Below are positions 12,675-23,429 of a DNA stretch of 64,000 nt, piece after piece; position 1 is the first letter of the stretch; each line of letters opens with the position of its first letter. The stretch is from Ampelocalamus luodianensis (Eukaryota > Streptophyta > Magnoliopsida > Poales > Poaceae). A program made the position numbers and the translations under genes. Location: assembly GCA_036346255.1 (NCBI GenBank), contig JAYEVH010000262.1, positions 310,001 through 374,000 on the forward strand, read 5' to 3'. A model generated the notes under the pieces. That model saw only the letters and a list, made by a program, of their open reading frames with translations, made no database searches and was not told the DNA's origin.

Positions 12675-13027
12675 ATACCGCGCAATGCACTGATGTATTG
12701 TCACCCAATGGTGGCACACAATTACACAAATAAGGGTATTGCTTTGTAGCTACTAGTAGAGCGTTCGAAGTAACGCGTGACCCACCTTTGTGTGACCTCA
12801 GCGAAAGCAGTGGCTAGTGGCAGGGCTTAGAGTTCACTTTGGTTAGGTGTCGTGCGTTGGTCTCGTCCCACGAATAAACTCTGTTTCTGTTTTGTTTCAT
12901 AAGTTGTTTGGAAAAATGCATTGAATGAGGAGGCGACGCAGGAGGTGAGGAGGAGAAGCATCGCGCAGGAGGTGGGCGACGCTACACTAGTCCTATCGCG
13001 TTTGCATCGAGGAGAGTTTGCGGCCTT
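12675..13027. other. Spacer with nothing recognised
   Basis: Mixed-composition sequence between the TIR element and the MITE. No open frame with a domain, no repeat and no RNA gene were seen. Confidence 0.4.
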
Positions 13028-13030
13028 TTA

Positions 13031-13149
13031 GGTCTTGTTTGGTTGAGATCAAATTCATGCTCATCTACATAGATAGATCGAGATTTTTATTCAAATTTCT
13101 GAACCATCCACATGGATCCCAATCGGGAATGGACTTTCCAAACAAATCC
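13031..13149. mobile_element. Tourist-type MITE with TTA target duplication
   Basis: The 119-bp element begins GGTCTTGTTTGG and ends CCAAACAAATCC (inverted match 11/12) and is flanked by TTA at 13028-13030 and at 13150-13152. TIRs of this form with a TTA duplication are typical of Tourist MITEs mobilised by PIF/Harbinger transposases. It has no coding capacity. Confidence 0.8.
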
Positions 13150-13350
13150 TTAAGGTTAGGGGTTTGGGTTTGGATCTGAACGCATAGACCTAGGTAATTT
13201 GGCCATTTAGGTAACAAATTAAGCAAACCTGGTCAACGTATAGATTTCGAGTCAATGGTTAGTTTAGCTGACGGATCAACCTTAAGTGGCACAAAAGTGT
13301 AGGCCTCACAAATTCTTGGGCACATGAGGGGTAGGACCAAAACCGATGGT

Positions 13351-13390
13351 AGATAAGGGATTAGCATAGTAGATAAGGGATTAGCATAGT
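13351..13390 (+). repeat. Perfect 20-bp tandem duplication
   Basis: The unit AGATAAGGGATTAGCATAGT occurs twice back to back with no mismatch, suggesting a recent slippage or repair event. Confidence 0.9.
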
Positions 13391-13399
13391 GACATATAA

Positions 13400-14140
13400 G
13401 GGATTTTATCCGAATATAGTTATGGAGTTCATATTCTACTCCCCATCTCCACAAAATATCTGATAATTGAAAACTAGTTGATGGCAATTCCAGGTTCCAA
13501 CCCCAGGAATCACAATTCCATTTCCCAGTCAACTCATTATTAATCGCCACTGCCCAATAGTTACAGTGAACCAAGGTAGTAACACTGTGATTCGGCCGGC
13601 CGAGAGCAATGGATAGAGTCAACAGGACATTTCGTACGAAAGTTACAGCAACTAGTTGTTGCTAGCAGTGTAGTCGGTTGTTGCAGACCTGACGATTAAC
13701 ATGTTACAAAATTTATGTTTTTTACTTTTGCAAGAACACAGAAGCATAACTTGCTTTGTATAGAGATCACGTGATTTGGTCTTGCATCTGGTGATAAACA
13801 ACAATAGGTATCATTGTCGAAAGAGTTTAGGGAGTTAGCCCTTTGTTTTTGCAAAATTTGGCCTACTATCAGGAGATAGACGGTATGATCGGCCTTGGAG
13901 GGTGGTCTAACTGGTGCAGACTTTGGTAAATAGATACCAAACACTTGTGTAGGCATATTTGAGATGTGTTTGCACTAGGTACCATTAAAAATAGAAACTA
14001 TATTTGAAATTAGATAGAGTCTAACTGAAAAGTCCATAGAGAGAAGTTTAGAGTCAACTACGGTCAACAGCAAGAATGGTTGGAACTTGGTTTAGTGAAA
14101 TCAAGGCCCAGAACGATCAAGAACATCAAGTGAAGTGGTT
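13400..14140. other. Gene-free stretch
   Basis: No domain-bearing frame, inverted repeat or RNA gene was recognised. Minus-strand frames at 13233-13622 and 13696-13956 look like chance frames. Confidence 0.35.
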
Positions 14141-14748
14141 GGACTCAACCAATGCGTAAGATGGACAAGAATGAGAACTTTGATGCAACAGGTTGCATCA
14201 AGTGGTTTGAGCCGATGCAAGTGCTGAGGCGGTCCAGTGGACGGATAGGAGACTTGTCGTCACGAGGAAAACTACTGGTGAACCTACGCGTGGCAAAGTA
14301 TGAGATTGCTTCACAACATTGGACTCGGTCAAGGATGAAAGGATCGAGAAGGGGTATTTCGGTATCTTCACTAAAATACCGGGTAGGTGACCTTAGAAAA
14401 ACCGCAGTGTATGGAGGCCCAAAGGAGAAGCGGTTTAGGTCACGAGGAGGACAAGATAACAATGAGAAAGATTCAGGAGCGTCAGATAGTCATATGCTTT
14501 GAGAAGCGTGCGTGAGTTAGAGATCCATTTATGTGTAGGCTTAACGGGTGTCCGTTAGGATTTCTCTCTAGTTATAGCCTCCACTATAAGGGTTGATGTA
14601 GGATTTGTACCCAACCATCCCTAGGAACCCTCATTTGGAGATTTGGGGAAGCGTAGAGAGAATAGTAGGCTAGGTTTGAGAGATGTATTGAATTTTTTTT
14701 ATAGGATTGAGTGCTCATGAGTGAGCTTCTGTCCTCTATGTTGGAGTG
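14140..14748 (+). repeat. LTR-like repeat, copy 1 (truncated)
   Basis: 14367-14748 is repeated in the same orientation at 20825-21210, with about 80-85% identity by eye. Shared landmarks are AAATACCGG, GGAGAAGCGGTTTAGGTCA, CATATGCTTTGAGAAGC, the CCACTAT(AT)AAGGGTTG promoter-like segment and the GAGTGCTCATGAGTGAG end. The upstream part (about 14140-14366) has no counterpart at copy 2 because a LINE joins there. The TATA-like segment suggests an LTR, probably Copia-type. At 14749 the sequence changes to the next LTR. Confidence 0.6.
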
Positions 14749-14789
14749 TGATGAGGATCTAATAATCCTCATTTATTTATTCATCTGTA

Positions 14790-15486
14790 ATTCTTATTAT
14801 AGATATTAATATTCCCATATTGATCTTAAGTATACCCTTTAAATATTTATAAGGGAGAGGCCAACCTGTCTGGTCGTTAACCACTCTATGGTCGTAAGTC
14901 TTTCTATGACTATGGTATAGTCGTGAACCTCTCTCGTAAGATCTTCTACGACTTGTTAGGCTTCAACTAGCCTAGCTTCGACAACTCTATTGATAAGACC
15001 TTCTGACCTGTGGGCCTAATCAGTTAGGGAGTATTATGCGCCATGTTTAACACATGGGATATTTAATATACGTTGTTACTCTCTATGAGTAACCACATTA
15101 ATCACTTCTGTCTCTGGCAACAATTGTCTAGCAACGTGGGGATGCCATGTCCTTAACAAACAACTGCCATCAAGTAGTTCATCTCTTGATACGTTGAGGT
15201 GCCTCTTCGTCTGAAGGAATTGCCACCTCTTCATACATTATATAAGGTTGAAGTCAGAAGGCAGAAAGAAAGAAAAAAAGACAAGCGCAATCTCGAGCAC
15301 AAGCCCTAGCCTTTTTCTTGATTGTAATCAGCATACTCAATATAGCAACATAGGAGTAGGGCTGTTATTCTCCCTAGAGAAGGCCTAAACCTGTATAAAA
15401 TCTCTATGTCATTCTTTGCGTGATTCTTATCTAGGAGACCCTCGAATCAAACAATCATACGTAAGATCGGTTCTAGATCACCGACA
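14790..15486 (+). repeat. LTR of a second gypsy-type element
   Basis: The segment ends with CCGACA at 15486 and is followed directly by a primer-binding site of the TGGCGCC class. It has a TATA box at 15239-15245, about 240 bp before the end, and the usual run of a transcribed R/U5 region. The left end could not be fixed; it lies somewhere between 14749 and about 14830, where it abuts the truncated LTR copy 1. Confidence 0.6.
15239..15245 (+). promoter_or_regulatory. TATA box of the LTR ending at 15486
   Basis: TATATAA followed by GG, about 240 bp before the LTR end, as in many plant gypsy LTRs. Confidence 0.55.
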
Positions 15487-15488
15487 GT

Positions 15489-15506
15489 TGGCGCCATCTA
15501 TCGGGA
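15489..15506 (+). other. Primer-binding site of TGGCGCC type
   Basis: TGGCGCCATCTATCGGGA follows the LTR end after two bases. The related TGGCGCCGTCTGTGGG form is the standard primer site of many Tat/Retand-type plant gypsy elements. Confidence 0.65.
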
Positions 15507-15591
15507 CTTTCTAGTGATTCCTTGTCAATAAATTCTCTTTCTTCCTAATGCTTTCATGACAGGAGAGTGAAACGAGGAGAATTGGTTCGAT

Positions 15592-16490
15592 TTGGCCGAC
15601 TACGCAGACATCGACATGGATGTCGGCTTCGACTACGAGCCGAATACCATTTCATTCGATGGTAATGCTGCCTCTAGAGATCATTCGTCAGATCCAGGAG
15701 ACCATGCCACCGATGGAGTTGATGAGGGATCCTTTTCCCCCACAACATTACGTCCAACTGAGGGACTAGTTTCCTCAGAGGGCAAGAGTCTATTCAATCA
15801 CAATCAGCACTGCAACCAGGCAGGCCCACAACATGACGAGGGCTCTCCCCCCAAATGTTCGAGTCCGCCTGAGGTAGTCCGACATGGCGAGGCAAATCCT
15901 GGAAGCCATCATTTCGGGACTTCATCAACATCTAGTGGTTGTAACTCTGTGGCTACCCTCGCAGAGGATATGGGGGAGCACCCTGTTCCTACGAGTTCGA
16001 CCACATGTTCGCAGGGCTCACCTGCGGACACAAACGATTATAACCCAGGGTTTCCCTTCTTGGAGAGGTTTACTCCAAGTCGCCAGACGGTGTCATTTGA
16101 CCACTCTTCAAGCCAGGAGGCCTCAAGCGTGAGTGGAGATCATTCACAGGAGGTCTTCGCCCTCCCCTCATATCATGATCTCTCTCCTAGAAGCAGGCCT
16201 GAGGATGCTCCTCGCCGATCACACCCTACGACCCCTCGTGGCAATAATGAGGATGGCTCTGCCAATGAACGGGATCAGTACTTTGATGAGCATGGGAGAA
16301 ATTCTTGAAATAATCGCACTCCATTGAGGCAAAATCAAGGGTCAGATGTAGATGATCCTGAGACAACCCGAATGAGAAGAATAGCGACTCAAAGAAATTT
16401 ACATGGGCGCATTCAATATCAGTTGGAGGAAGCTCAGGAACTCCAGCACATAAATGATCTGCTCGAGAACCCAACTCAAGAATTTGCATG
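15592..16490 (+). pseudogene. gag N-terminal region of the Tat-type gypsy element (truncated)
   Basis: An open frame of 238 codons (to 16308) begins 105 bp after the primer site. After one stop the same frame continues to about 16490 with a Glu/Gln-rich segment (RMRRIATQRN, QLEEAQELQ) resembling the coiled region ahead of the capsid domain. The first 200 residues are rich in Ser, Pro, Asp, His and Gly with no recognised domain. Position right after LTR and primer site makes gag the best reading. It is cut at about 16518, where minus-strand LINE sequence starts, so capsid and pol are missing. Confidence 0.55.
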
Positions 16491-16517
16491 AGTGTCAGGG
16501 TACGACCTCTTCGCCGA

Positions 16518-16981
16518 TGCATCATGGTCTCCTCCACTCGATCTTGACAAAGAACACAATTGTGATTATCTTGAATAATGATATGTCTCCTTTGGAGCAT
16601 GTTTTTCGTGTTGAGATGACCTAAAATTAGCAACCAAGCAAAAACCTTTTGTTTCATTGTGAATTTACTTATACAAATCCACAAGTAGGAATACGACGAT
16701 TGAAGATGCCAAAAGTATAGCATGTAATATTTCTGAGAAGCGTGTTTGCCATTGCCCCAAACGTAAGTCCAAACATCATTATCACCCATCGAAAGATTCA
16801 ACTGTGCCATCAAAAATTGCAATTGATTATATTCCTAGTATGCTTGCGTTGTCAATGGAATGTTGTAGAGTTCGAAGATCTCATTAACATGAACATAACT
16901 GCTAACCGAATAGTCTTTATCTTTGGCAAAAGAATATAGTCATGGAAACATTTGTGTCATCTATTAGAATTAGGCCTAGGA
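16518..16981 (-). pseudogene. LINE ORF2 C-terminal zinc-binding region (truncated)
   Basis: The motifs FAKDKDYSVSS, VWTYVWGNGKHASQKYY, KVFAWLLILGHLNTKNMLQR and CVLCQDRVEETMMH follow the pattern of the RT zinc-binding domain at the C-terminus of plant L1 ORF2. The Cys-x-x-Cys is present but the sequence leaves the family right after EETMMH, at about 16520, where it joins the + strand gag remnant. Confidence 0.85.
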
Positions 16982-18093
16982 GTGTTAAGGCCCATTCACT
17001 CCTAAAATTTTAAAGCATGCATAGTTTAGTCTCATATTGTCTAGCCGAGTGGTGAGAGAGTAATTTATAAGGTGAAGTCATTGCCACCCTTTGAAATATG
17101 TGACACATGACATGTAGTGACATGAGGAGGACTATAACTAAAGTCACACACATGCACGCGCATGCTTATTCGTGTGGCAATCGTGTGACTTGTGACTTAC
17201 GATGCACAACCGTGAATGTGTTGTGGTACAGTCACACCGTGAACCGAGTCCATCTTTCTTTTTGTTAACCATGCATCTCTTTCTCTCTACACTGGTCGGA
17301 GCTATAGACCAGTGTGATCATAATACAATGGTCGAAGCTATAGACTAGTGTAGTCGAAAGAAAGTGGTTAGAGCTGCAGACCAGTGTGGTTGGAAGATCA
17401 GTATGGTCAGAATGCAGTGGTTGAAGCCATTGACCAGTGTGGTCAAAATACACTGGTCGGAGCTGTAGACCAGTGTGGTCAAAAACACTGGTCGGAGCTG
17501 TAAACTAGGGCGTAGTTAGGAGCTGATAAACACTACTTAATTATCATTAATTAGTTTTGAATTAGCAGTTATCAGTGGTTTAGTATGTGCTTTATTAGGC
17601 AGTTACTACAGAGTAATTGTCTCGACCTTAAAAGGATCTAGAGACGTCCAGACCAAAGGACAATCAAATTTCTCCTATTCTTCTTCTTCCTCTCTGTACA
17701 ACTGCGCTGGTGTGCTATGTTGTTGAATCGAGTCGTCCCTTCTCTTCGGCGTGCACCAGGAAGGAGGTTGAGCGGGTATCTTCGAACTATTATCGCAGAG
17801 TTCATCTACACGGGGCGGCAATAAGGTTTCTGGGTATCACATCCGCGTGACAGCTCGATTCTTTGCTTTATCTTCGTTCTGCACTGCATCGAGCTTGCGC
17901 TGCTTCTTGTTCTTCATCAAGCCCTACTATAAGTTGTTTGTGCAACCAAACATCTTTGTTATAATTCTATACTTACATATTTTTAGAAGTATATTGTGTT
18001 GCCTACTGTTAGCATTTCTTTATGCATCTCTAGTTATCTGTGATCTTTGCCTCATATTCAAATCTGGAATTAAAATATTGTGCATATTTTCAA
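16982..18093 (+). mobile_element. Probable solo LTR inserted in the LINE
   Basis: The LINE reading is interrupted at 16981 and resumes at 18094. The insert starts TGTTAAGGCCC, ends TTTTCAACA, has no coding capacity and carries a leader-like C/T-rich segment at 17670-17720. TG...CA ends and 1.1 kb size fit a solo LTR, likely Copia-type. A matching 5-bp target duplication was not found (AGGAG versus ACTTC), so the ends may be slightly wrong. It contains the tandem array at 17291-17508. Confidence 0.6.
17291..17508 (+). repeat. Tandem array of about six 35-37-bp units
   Basis: Units start ACTGGTCGGAGCTGTAGACC and run through AGTGTGGTCAAAA; starts are at about 17291, 17327, 17362, 17415, 17452 and 17487. 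Each unit also has ACTGGTC and GACCAGT in inverted order, so each can fold into a small hairpin. Confidence 0.8.
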
Positions 18094-20824
18094 CAACTTC
18101 CGGTTGCTATTCCATGTATCCTGCCAAAAGAGAGCCATAGTCCCAGAAACTATTGAGCACTTTGATAATTCTATGAATTTCTCATGCATCCTGAGAACAT
18201 CTCTCCACCAAAAATATCCTTTTTCTTTTGAAGCTTGGGGTAATTTGTGTCGGTAATAAGTGGACCGAATAAGACGAATCCAGGGAACTTCATGCTTGCT
18301 GAAAAATTTATGCAAGTGCTTCATTAACAAAGCTTCGTTATGAAATTTTAGATTGATTACTCCTAGACCTCCTTTATGTTTAAGCTTACAAACCTAGTCC
18401 CAAGCTGCTAAGGGTTGCTTTTTGGAATTCATATCCGATTCTCCCCACAAACAATGCCTCCTAGCTCTGTCAATATTGTGTATGACTGTGCCAGTGAGTT
18501 TGAGTATACACATGTAATACGTGGGCAGCAAGGATAGCACATCATTCACGATGATTAATCGACCTCCATTAGAAAGGAATTATAATCGTCTCTCAACTTT
18601 GTCAATAAGCGGAGCAAATCTTGTACTCTTGGTTTGGTGGTTCCTAGGGGGAGAATATGTGAAAGGTAAGGTCCCAATTTGACAGCCAAAAACAGCAGCA
18701 AGATTGGTCATGCGCTCATCTGAAACATTGATTGGAATCATACAAGATTTTTTATAATTTACCCTGAGGCCAGTTGATTGAGCAAAATTTTCCAATAAGC
18801 CCTTAAGACAAATGAGTTGTCGTGAATCTGCTTGCATGAATAGGAGGGTATCATCAGCATATTGAATGATGGGAAAATCAATTTGATCCTCTTTTGGGAT
18901 TGGTAACTTAAGCAAATTTCTCTGACGGGCTTCATTAACAATGGACTGTAATAGATCGGCAGCAAGAACAAATAAGAGAGGTGATAATGGATCATCCTAT
19001 CTAACTCCTCTCTTGCAATGAAAAGTCTTGTCAGGCACTCCGTTGAGTAGAACTGATGATGTCCTTGAGCTAAGGATGCTTCTTACCCACTGTATCCAGG
19101 TTGCATTGAAACCTTTTTTTCTCAAGAATCAACATGATGGTATTATGCTCTAATGTATCAAAAGCTTTTTCAAAATCCAACTTGAGAAGAATAATTTCCA
19201 TCTTAGAATGCTTGCATTGGTGTAACTACTCAAATGTCCTTGCTAGGTAATCCTGTATAGTTCGAGTTTTTATGAAGCCGTATTTGGTTGACATGCATTA
19301 AGATTATAATAACACTTTGAAGTCTATCAATTAGTACCTTTGTGATGAGTTTGAGGATCAGGTTAAGCAAAGAAACCAGTTTGTAGTCATTGACATTCTC
19401 AGGTGAGTTCTTTTTAGGAACCAAAGTGATGTGTGAGGTGTTCAAACCCTATAGACTTAAGGTCTCCTTGTTGAAAACATCACAAAGCTGAAAAATATCA
19501 TGGGAAATGATCTGCCAACATTTTTTTTAACAAAAAGCCCATTAAAACTATCTGGACCAGGAGCTTTATTTGAAGGTAAGGTTTTAACCACCTGCTCAAT
19601 CTCATACTTTGTGAAAGGCTCCCCTAAGAAACCCAAATTGTTTTTTCTCTCAATCAGATTATTCAATTCAAAGTGCATATAAGGATTGGAGGTTACCCCC
19701 ATTCTAGCCTTGAAAGTTCTCCAAATAATAGCAGCATTCTCATTGTTATCTATTACTAAGCGCCCATATTGGGCTAAGAAGAGAGCAATATGATTTTTTC
19801 TGTATTACTCTGTAGCTAGAGAATGAAAGAACTTTGTGTTCTCATCTCCAAACTGGACCCATCGAATTATATATCTCTTTTTCCATTACAACTGTTTATA
19901 TCTCAATAATCTGAAGATGTTCTTTTTTATAATGTTTCTGAAATTCCATTCAAGCCTACTTAGAGATCTTTGCTCCTCTAACCATCCATCAGATTGATTA
20001 CTATGTTGCAGTTATTAATGAGAGTTGTCAATGAGAAAGTCTCTTACTCTAGATTTTCGGTGCCTTTCAAAGCCTTTTCAATTTTGCCAAAATGAGAGCA
20101 GCAATGTCTGAAGTAACACGAGGTGCATCCCAAGACTCCTTGACCACTTCAAGAAAACTAGGATTTTCTGCCCAAAAGCTTTCAAACATGAAAATATGTG
20201 TCTCGGGAATTTTTGTTTCAATTGACACCATGCAAGGTATGTGGTGAGAGATGTATCGTGACAGAGATTTGACCAATGTGTTTGGTTAAGCAATGGTCCA
20301 ATTGTTGGAAGTGAGGAACCAATCAAGTTGCTCCAGGAGTGGGTCTCCTTGTATGTTACTCCATGTAAACTCCTCCCTTTAATTGGAAGCTCTACTTAGC
20401 CCAGATTGCTAATAATATAATTAAATAGCAAGATATCATCCATACTCCCTCTCGGCTGATTTCGATTTTCTAGTGATCTATAGAAATTGAAGTCACCCAA
20501 AAGAATCCAGTTGTCATTGGCAAGAATATGCAAATCATGAAGCCAGCTAACAAAATTATCACAAGCTTGGCATTCACAGGATCCATAGACTGTGATTAGA
20601 GTGCAAATACCTCCAGAATGTTTAGAAGTGAGAGAGATCATAAGGGCAAAACTATGTTGCTCTTTAACTACAATATCAAAAACTACACTCTTCCAAATCA
20701 CTAGAATGCCCCTAGAGCGTGCATCAGAAGGGATATAAGCACTAACATTTGATATAAGACATCAAAATGGACATGTTTGGTTTCTTCCAAACAGATGATT
20801 GAACAATCACTTCCCTCAATTGAA
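18094..20824 (-). pseudogene. LINE ORF2: endonuclease and reverse transcriptase (broken)
   Basis: The apurinic-type endonuclease shows the E-T-K motif (CLEETKH) at about 20790 and the WILLGDFNFYRS motif near 20495. Residues FEAFWAENPSF-type follow at about 20170. The RT begins with IEQVVKTLPSNKAPGPDSF near 19600, SHITLVPKKNSPENVNDYK near 19420, and has the catalytic YADDTLLF at about 18850. The frame is split over at least six pieces by frameshifts and stops. In L1 elements this protein nicks target DNA and primes reverse transcription; this copy cannot. Confidence 0.85.
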
Positions 20825-21956
20825 TTCACCAAAATACCGGATAGGTGACCTAGGAAAAATTGTGACTCATGGCGGCACAAAGGAGAAGCGGTTTAGGTCA
20901 TGAGGAGAACAAGATAACGATGAGACAGAATCGGGAGTGTCGGATCATCATATGCTTTGAGAAGCATGCGTGAGTGATAGACCTATTTGTGTATAGGCTT
21001 AATGAGTGCCCGCTAGGGTTTATCTCTAGTTCTAACCTCCACTATATAAGGGTTGGTGCAGGATTTGCACCGAACCAAGCCTTGGAATCCGAATTTGGAG
21101 ATTTGGGGGAGTGGATAGACGAGAATAAGCTAGAGTTTGAGAGATGTATTGAGAGAAAATTTGTGAGATTGAGTGCTCATGAGTGAGATTTTGTCATCCA
21201 TATTAGAGTGACTGTAAACCCTCAATTCCTTAATATCAATCCAACCTATTTTGTGCAAATATGAGTTGTCTCTTGTTCTTGTTCTTGCTCTTGCTCTCTT
21301 TCTTGATAGTTTGATTTTTTGTGTTCTAGGATATTTGCTTTGATTTTTTGTTGTGATCTAGCTTGTTAGGACTTGTGAAAGTTGATCTAAGGTTATCTTG
21401 ACCATCTTTGATCTACGAGCAAGTCTTTGAATCAAGTTTTGGTTTTTCACCCGGTTTTGACCCCACTTTCACTCAAACAAGAAAATCTTAGAATCCTGGC
21501 TATGATCACCTAGGTCTTTGATTAGAATAGGTTTTCGACCTTTTTGTTAAGTTGTGTCTGAAATTTGAAGTGATTTGGATTTATAGATCAAAAGTTATGT
21601 TATTTTGTGAATATGAAATCGTGCTGATTTTTCTGTCAAATTGAGGAGAGGTCAGACCGCTCTAGAAAGAGGTTAGACCGCTCGAGCTTTTCTATCAGAT
21701 TAAGGAGAGGTCAGACCGTTCCAGAGAGAGGTTAGACCGCTCGAGTGGTCAGACCACCTATTACATGGCGGTTAGATCGGGCGAGGGGGCATTGATGGTT
21801 GAGCTTCTTGGTTTCAGTTCAATTATTCTAATGTGATTTTTAGACCTTAATCTTCACAGCTTTACATAACTATTAGAGTGAAAAAGAACTAGAATTCCAG
21901 AAGGAAAAGGTGGGCTCCTATTCACCCCCTCGTCTCTAGTTGCTAACACGGTCCAA
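20825..21956 (+). repeat. LTR-like repeat, copy 2
   Basis: 20825-21210 matches 14367-14748, including a promoter-like CCACTATATAAGGGTTGG at about 21039. It then continues through a leader-like T/C-rich region, a block of GGTCAGACCGCT repeats (21650-21790) and ends near CGGTCCAACA at 21956, after a CACCCCCTC...AGTTGCTAACACGGTCC segment typical of Copia LTR 3' ends. The 5' part is replaced by the LINE at 20824. Confidence 0.55.
21650..21790 (+). repeat. Short repeats of GAGGTCAGACCGCTC type
   Basis: At least five variants of (A)GAGGT(C/T)AGACCG(C/T)TC occur in 140 bp, partly as pairs separated by about 28 bp. GGTC...GACC makes each one a short palindrome. It is part of the U5-like end of the LTR. 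Confidence 0.7.
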
Positions 21957-21959
21957 CAC

Positions 21960-22500
21960 TTTGTTTTTAAGTATGTAGAACAAAATTAATACACTAGTTT
22001 GAAGGTATATGTTTGTCTTTGCTAATTGTGTATCATCTATCTAATACTACTACGACGACCAAAAGGTATTTTGAGAAAATGTTGCCTAGAAAATCCAAGA
22101 TGGCGAACATCTACAAATCGACACCTCGTTCATAAGGGCTAAGGTGGCAATGTGGTATATATCATCAATAAATTGATTAACAAAGCTACCCTATGGGATT
22201 GCCATGAGTTTTTGTCTCATATGATACAGTTGGCAGTCGTAATAGCAATTTTAGTCCTCTCTCGACGTCAATGCCAAAAATGGCACCACAGACCTGCTAA
22301 CGCTCGACACCTCACCAAGTTCGGTCCCCAAGGGGGTCAGATTCCCCTCCACCGTGCTACACTGTCCTCTGCCACACCATGTGGCAAATCTAGGCTCCTA
22401 GGGGCTGAACCTAGCTAGTCCATGTCCCTAGGATGGACACGGTATTGCCAAGCACAGTGCCCCTGGGGCACAGTATTGTCACGGTTTTGCCTCGGCTCGA
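21960..22500. other. Spacer between LTR copy 2 and MULE-1
   Basis: No gene was seen. From about 22270 to 22500 the sequence is rich in palindromic GTGCCCCTGGGGCAC-like motifs and CACGG(T)TTTGCC, related to the arms of MULE-1 and of the element at 47660-49030, so it probably belongs to a further copy of such an element. Confidence 0.4.
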
Positions 22501-22509
22501 CATGAATCC

Positions 22510-22760
22510 GGAGTTTTTGGCGCTTATAGCACTTTTGGCACGGGGAATAACAAAGCTAGCCCCCTCTCCGCCATATTTGCAAAAATGGCACTCTCCACCG
22601 TAACTGGGGCGGACTCGCCTCGCGCGCCACGCGTCAAATACCACGCCCCTCAGGGCCAAAAATACACTGTGTCGTGCCCTTAGGGCACGGTTTTCCCCTC
22701 ATGGTGCCACGTGGCGCGTCCGGGTTGGGGGTTGGAATCTAGTGTTGCTGTGGCCAAGAA
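22510..22760 (+). repeat. Left TIR of MULE-1
   Basis: Inverted match to 26700-26908 with indels. It contains the palindrome CGTGCCCTTAGGGCACG. Length is an estimate by eye. Confidence 0.65.
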
Positions 22761-23429
22761 GCACGATAATACTCTCTCCCGCATGCAGCATAGGAATCTA
22801 TCCCATCCTCTCTAATATTTGATTTTGTTTGTTTAGAGGGTATCTAGTAACTGCTTTACATGAGGGATTGTTAGAAGGAGTTAGTGATTTGTCCAGTGCC
22901 CTGGAGGCCAGATTCGCCTCTAGTGTGGCCCTGAGGCACGGTTCTGTTGTGTATATATTTTCTCCATGTTTTTGCTAAAAGTATGCGTTTGATTTTGAAT
23001 GATGTGATGGAAATATGAGTTATTAAGACTTTTGAGAATAATTATAGTGACCAAGAGTGGTTTTATAATTTCATGTGAATTTTGGGTGTTTTAGGGTTTG
23101 ATGTGAATCTCCGGTATTGCAGTCATCTCCAGAACAGATGTACTCCATAATAGATGTACTCCGACAATACGCACATAATGTACAAATATGTTATGCAAAA
23201 AATCTATACAAATATAATACAACACAAGGGCACATCTATGCAATGTACACACGAGATACAATATGGCCCACTCTTCTAAGTCACTCTCTGTTCACTGTGT
23301 CTGTGTCCACGTGCATGTCCTAGTTTTGCATTGAGCATGTCCTATGGGATACGTGAACCAGTCCGAAGAGTGTGTATCGGTTTGGAGACCGTTGAGTTGG
23401 CGGAGGTGCTTCATCAAACTGACTCTGGG

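Larger units (their letters stand above)
16518..20824 (-). mobile_element. L1-type LINE, truncated at both ends and split by an insertion
   Basis: Reading leftward on the minus strand, the ORF2 order is endonuclease (20.8-20.3 kb), linker, RT (19.7-18.5 kb), thumb region (18.3-18.1 kb), then after an insertion at 16982-18093 the C-terminal zinc-binding region (16.97-16.52 kb). Pieces on both sides of the insertion join in register: a Trp-Gln-Asp-Thr-Trp motif before it, FP-LYSFAK after it. There is no ORF1 and no poly(A) tail, so it is 5' truncated and its 3' end was lost where it meets the gypsy gag. Many frameshifts are present. Confidence 0.85.

Noticed and set aside
12106..12675. 189-codon + frame
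   Set aside because: Built from a repeated Leu-Ser-Leu-Asp-Pro motif and running past the end of a TIR element; low complexity, no domain.
16226..16500. Left part of the minus-strand LINE frame
   Set aside because: The frame continues by chance into the gypsy gag region; LINE similarity stops at about 16520.
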